NCBI GenBank assembly: GCA_036939755.1
Contig: JALLAZ010001049.1
Location: 1-10,507, forward strand
Direction: 5' to 3'
Length of the DNA: 10,507 nucleotides
From: Stephanodiscus triporus
Lineage: Eukaryota > Bacillariophyta > Thalassiosirophyceae > Thalassiosirales > Thalassiosiraceae
The number at the start of each line of letters is the position of its first letter. Position 1 is the stretch's first letter. The notes beneath the pieces were generated by a model. It worked only from the letters and a program-made list of their open reading frames with translations. It searched no databases and was not told the DNA's origin. Position numbers and translations under genes: made by a program. Of the stretch, positions 8,105 to 10,507 are shown piece after piece.

Positions 8105-9669
8105 TCAAAATCTCTCATCATAATTCTCCATTCGAGTAGGGAAATTCATCAATCCTTTCAGACCTTCTAACGGCTTCATTTTCCCCTCGATAATGTCTGC
8201 CACGCCAAAAAGTATGGGGTACTTAAAAAATTATCGCACGATCCGAAGTATAAGTAATTGCTCATGGACGTTGAAAGCTATGAATAAAAAGAAGGATCAA
8301 TAGTGCAGCGTAGCGTACCTTCAAATCCAATCTATAACCCTTACATCGATGCTTTATCATCTTCACCAACGCGATGGACGTGTCCACGCCCTCTGCTACC
8401 TCCGTCATGGACGCTCGTATCTCCTCCGGGGTTTCGCCCTTCCCGAGCCGGTAGCCAAACTGGCGATTGCGGGAAAGCGGACCGAAGCACGTTCCGAACG
8501 TATCTCCGACACCTAAATACGGGATGATTTTTTTTTTTTCCGATAGCACGACAAGGATGAGTATCGATCGGTACGCGGTCTGCGAACGAAGGAGACGACA
8601 ATCGCACGGCGGGCGGGCGCGAGACACTTCGAATACGATAAAAATACGCAAACAAGCAAACAAAGAAAAGCAAAGCAAAGCAAAAGAAAAGCAAACATAC
8701 ACGATCCAACCCACCCGACAATCCCGATATGGTGCTCGGCCTCGCTCCCAGGTATATCCCCAGCCTCCTCATCTCGCCGCATCCCCTCGTGACTAGTCCG
8801 CTCATGGCGTTCGTGCCCAATCCCAACCCCTCGCACATGCCCGCCGCGATCGCTATCACGTTCTTCACGGCGCCGCCGACCTCCACCCCTATGACGTCCC
8901 TGCTCGTGAACACCGCGAAGTCCTCCCCGGACATGAGATCCGCGAGGTCGTCCGCGAGCATCATGTCCTCGGACGCGATGACGACGGCGGTCGCCACGCC
9001 CTCGCATATTTCCCTAGCGAAGGACGGGCCGGAGAGGAAGGCGTAGGAACGATCCTCGCCGAGGCACTCCTTGAGTATGTCCGCCATGAAGCCGAGGCTG
9101 CTCGTCTCGATGCCCTTCGACGCGCTTAGGATCGGCACGCTGGGGGGGATGCACCCCGCCACGGTCTTGAGGTACTCGCGCGTGTACTGCACCGGCACGG
9201 CGTGTATGATGTAGGTGGCGTCGCCTAGGGCCGACGCGCCGTCCGTCGTGGCCCGGACGGTGCGGGGGAGGCATATGTCGGACATGTACTTCGGATGGCG
9301 GTGGTTGTCGTTTATGTGGGACGCGACGTCGTCGGAGCGCACGAGGAGCGTCGTCGGCACGCCCTTGCGGGCCACGACGGTGGCGAGGGCGAGGCCGAAG
9401 TTCCCCCCGCCCATGACCGTCACGCGTACCGGATACGGCGGGGGGGAGTTGGATTTCATGCTCAGGCCGAGGAGGGAGGAGGAGGAGGAGGAGGAGGAGG
9501 ACCTCTTCTCCCCGCCGTCTTTGACGGTCGGGTGTCTGCACGACCGGGATGATGATAATAATATGCTCGTCGGTCGCGACGGGAGGAAGGAGAATGCGTC
9601 GGATGATGCGCACATCGCGAGCGCGACCAAGACCCGGCCGACGCGTGAGGCTGGCGATGAATCCCTCAT
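8105..9669 (-). CDS. Glycerol-3-phosphate dehydrogenase [NAD(P)+], plastid-targeted
   Basis: Spliced CDS complement(join(8105..8221, 8319..8512, 8715..9669)), 421 residues. It interconverts dihydroxyacetone phosphate and sn-glycerol 3-phosphate, the backbone of membrane glycerolipids and triacylglycerol. Seen: residues 1-25 form a signal peptide; the S-S-D-A25-F26 junction resembles the diatom ASAF plastid motif, followed by a Ser/Arg-rich transit-like segment with nine serines (57-65). The Rossmann motif is [10 protein letters not shown] (85-94). Then come SASKGIE with K185, SGPSFA (213-218), the catalytic-type Lys269 in GGAVKN, GLSG-VGD (D322) rebuilt across an intron, SRNR (332-335) and VAEG (357-360). 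The C-terminus [14 protein letters not shown] comes from the small last exon. The catalytic core matches the bacterial GpsA/plastid class in length, with about 80 extra N-terminal residues. Met71 lies just before the core and could start a cytosolic form. The first two exons are clearly richer in GC than the last. Confidence 0.95.
8222..8318 (-). other. Intron 2 of the GPDH gene (97 nt)
   Basis: Read on the minus strand: donor GTACGC after GATTTGAAG, acceptor TTTTTTAAG. It is phase 0 and joins RLDLK to [14 protein letters not shown], the conserved C-terminal helix pair of the family. The downstream exon of 38 codons ends at TGA, plus positions 8105-8107. Confidence 0.9.
8513..8714 (-). other. 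Intron 1 of the GPDH gene (202 nt)
   Basis: Read on the minus strand: donor GTGGGT, acceptor TATTTAG. The split codon G|GT restores [12 protein letters not shown], a conserved GPDH motif. The intron is twice as long as any other here. It carries a pyrimidine-rich (TTTGC/TTTTC) repeat near the donor side (plus 8650-8697) and an A12 run (plus 8528-8539), not a pyrimidine tract, close to the acceptor. Confidence 0.9.
8650..8697. repeat. Degenerate (GCAAA)n-type simple repeat in a GPDH intron
   Basis: On the plus strand the stretch is made of GCAAA, GCAAAC and GAAAA units, reading CAAACAAGCAAACAAAG and then AGCAAAGCAAAGCAAAAG. It lies wholly inside intron 1, so length changes would not alter the protein. 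On the transcribed sense it is a pyrimidine-rich TTTGC repeat. Confidence 0.8.
9478..9501. repeat. (GGA)8 trinucleotide microsatellite
   Basis: Eight GGA units on the plus strand, preceded by an interrupted GGAGGGA. On the coding (minus) strand it is TCC, encoding part of the nine-serine run at residues 57-65 of the GPDH transit-peptide region. Length changes would stay in frame. Confidence 0.95.
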
Positions 9670-9689
9670 TCTCTTCTTTTTTCTGGGAT

Positions 9690-9705
9690 GGGGGGGGGGG
9701 GGGGG
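9690..9705. repeat. G16 homopolymer (C16 in the GPDH leader)
   Basis: Sixteen consecutive G on the plus strand, 21 bp upstream of the GPDH ATG as read on the minus strand. In the mRNA, if included in the leader, it would be a C16 run. A homopolymer this long is prone to length error in sequencing. Confidence 0.9.
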
Positions 9706-10000
9706 ATGGACTCGGAGGATTCGAATACTGCGTTGAGCGTTGACGATGAGGTTTTATTCAGCGCGTTCGAGCAGTTTGTATCGTAGGTAATAGGAGATGC
9801 GTGAATGTATTGGGTCTCTCTCCACGAGGGAAGGTTCGGGCCGGCAGTCAAAATGGGTGTGATAGGAGTTGTGAGTTGTTGGCATTGGTTGGGCGCAGAC
9901 TCGCTGGCGCCACCGCGGCGTCGCCTCTCGCTCCTCTCCTTTTCCCAAAAAACACACAAGCGGAGTGGCGTTCTCTCATTTTTTTCTTTTTTCACAGTGG

Positions 10001-10008
10001 TGACGTCA
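10001..10008. promoter_or_regulatory. Perfect CRE palindrome TGACGTCA
   Basis: The 8-bp cAMP-response-element palindrome lies about 330 bp upstream of the GPDH start codon. In the diatom Phaeodactylum, TGACGT-type elements bound by bZIP factors control CO2/cAMP-responsive genes of the plastid. A role here is inferred from the motif and position only. Confidence 0.45.
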
Positions 10009-10380
10009 CACAGCATCACACACGTTTGACCTCAATTTACCAACGGGTCCATGAAAGTCGAGATTTTCACTGCGCTTCCACTGAGACTAGATATTATTTT
10101 GTTGGGCAGGTCGATACTAGTATGTGAGAAGTCCCACTTGGGGCATGGTGAGGCGATCAATTATTTGGCTGAGATATGATTGATCGTGGTTTACTTAAGA
10201 AAAAGAATCTTTACTTAACAGAATTTCAATGTTAGTTTCAAAATACTAAGTCGATTTCTAATTTAGATTTTATATTTACTGAAGTAAATTCACCACAAGT
10301 CTCCCCTCAATCCGACCTTCTAATTGGGGACAAATTCAGGGCCAACTTCCAGTGGTGCCATGACAAATTTTTAGAGTTCA

Positions 10381-10507
10381 GTCTCGCAAGGTCTCTACAG
10401 TGATTTTGCGAGATGTGAGACAACCCATCTCGCAAAGCCTCGAGACGAGAAATCTCAAGTCTCTCACAATGCTGCGAGACGAGACATCTCGCGAGATTTC
10501 TCGCGAG
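10381..10507. repeat. Palindrome-rich CTCGCGAG/GAGACGAGA repeat, cut by window
   Basis: Seen: an 11-bp perfect inverted repeat TTTGCGAGATG/CATCTCGCAAA with a 10-nt loop (10405-10436); two near-identical 16-mers CGAGACGAGA[A/C]ATCTC at 10441 and 10475, 34 bp apart; a 12-bp perfect palindrome ATCTCGCGAGAT (10486-10497); and CTCGCGAG again at 10500-10507. The pattern becomes more regular toward the right edge, so it probably continues outside. It could be a satellite-type array, a transposon end, or a structured regulatory region. Confidence 0.75.

Larger units (their letters stand above)
9670..10507. promoter_or_regulatory. Upstream region of the GPDH gene to the window edge
   Basis: About 840 bp without a supported gene. 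From the GPDH start outward: a purine-rich leader with a 16-base C run in the sense strand; a GC-moderate stretch; the palindrome TGACGTCA (10001-10008); the word TTTGACCTCAATT (10025-10037); an AT-rich stretch (10180-10300) with TTTACTTAA twice, 20 bp apart (10190 and 10210), an ATTTACT/AGTAAAT palindrome (10274-10289) and CGATCAAT/ATTGATCG arms (10154-10186); then a repeat rich in CTCGCGAG/GAGACGAGA. ORFs here are short and unconvincing. Confidence 0.5.

Noticed and set aside
9014..9736. Long ORFs on both strands across GPDH exon 1 (minus 9014-9613, plus 9215-9736)
   Set aside because: Arg/Pro/His-rich translations typical of alternative frames of GC-rich coding DNA. The GPDH frame carries all conserved motifs.
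9666..10019. 117-codon minus-strand ORF just upstream of GPDH, overlapping its ATG
   Set aside because: Low-complexity, Pro/Arg/Glu-rich translation through the G16 run, with no recognisable domain. It lies where the GPDH leader and promoter are expected. At most a long upstream ORF.
10274..10289. ATTTACT-GA-AGTAAAT palindrome as a factor site or terminator
   Set aside because: Short and in AT-rich DNA where such palindromes arise often; no neighbouring transcript to terminate.

Overview
The window looks like nuclear DNA from a photosynthetic stramenopile, most likely a centric diatom. Three things point that way. The protein-coding genes are split by short GT-AG introns: six of 85-109 nt and one of 202 nt. 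The glycerol-3-phosphate dehydrogenase begins with a signal peptide followed by a DAF-type cleavage motif and a Ser/Arg-rich stretch, the bipartite plastid-targeting layout of algae with complex red plastids. Gene spacing is tight, with convergent neighbours 43 and 122 bp apart. The species is not identified from sequence alone. I found no tRNA, rRNA, CRISPR array, prophage or recognisable transposase.

Layout: (1) 1-162, short upstream region. (2) 163-2036 (+), a three-exon Quiescin sulfhydryl oxidase (thioredoxin domain plus Erv/ALR domain plus C-terminal membrane anchor). (3) 2080-3142 (-), a two-exon ZIP zinc transporter of the SLC39A7/LIV-1 type. (4) 3143-3805, a divergent intergenic region whose right end carries a short upstream ORF overlapping the next start codon. 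(5) 3806-7982 (+), a three-exon gene for a 1326-residue protein: a roughly 750-residue Ser-rich disordered N-terminal part, an F-box-like segment, and a C-terminal armadillo-like helical region. (6) 8105-9669 (-), a three-exon NAD(P)-dependent glycerol-3-phosphate dehydrogenase, predicted plastid-targeted. (7) 9670-10507, its upstream region, with a C16 leader tract, a perfect TGACGTCA element, and a palindrome-rich repeat running off the right edge.

The genes form two tail-to-tail pairs (QSOX/ZIP and the F-box-ARM gene/GPDH), with the ZIP and F-box-ARM genes head to head. There is no operon logic. QSOX and a ZIP7-like transporter could both act in the secretory pathway (disulfide formation and zinc release), but adjacency alone is weak evidence. 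All splice junctions were inferred by joining reading frames across GT-AG pairs so that conserved motifs became continuous; none is backed by transcript data. I do not see a clearly new multi-gene system. The most distinctive items are the F-box-ARM protein, the CRE-type site upstream of the plastid GPDH, and the palindromic repeat at the right edge.
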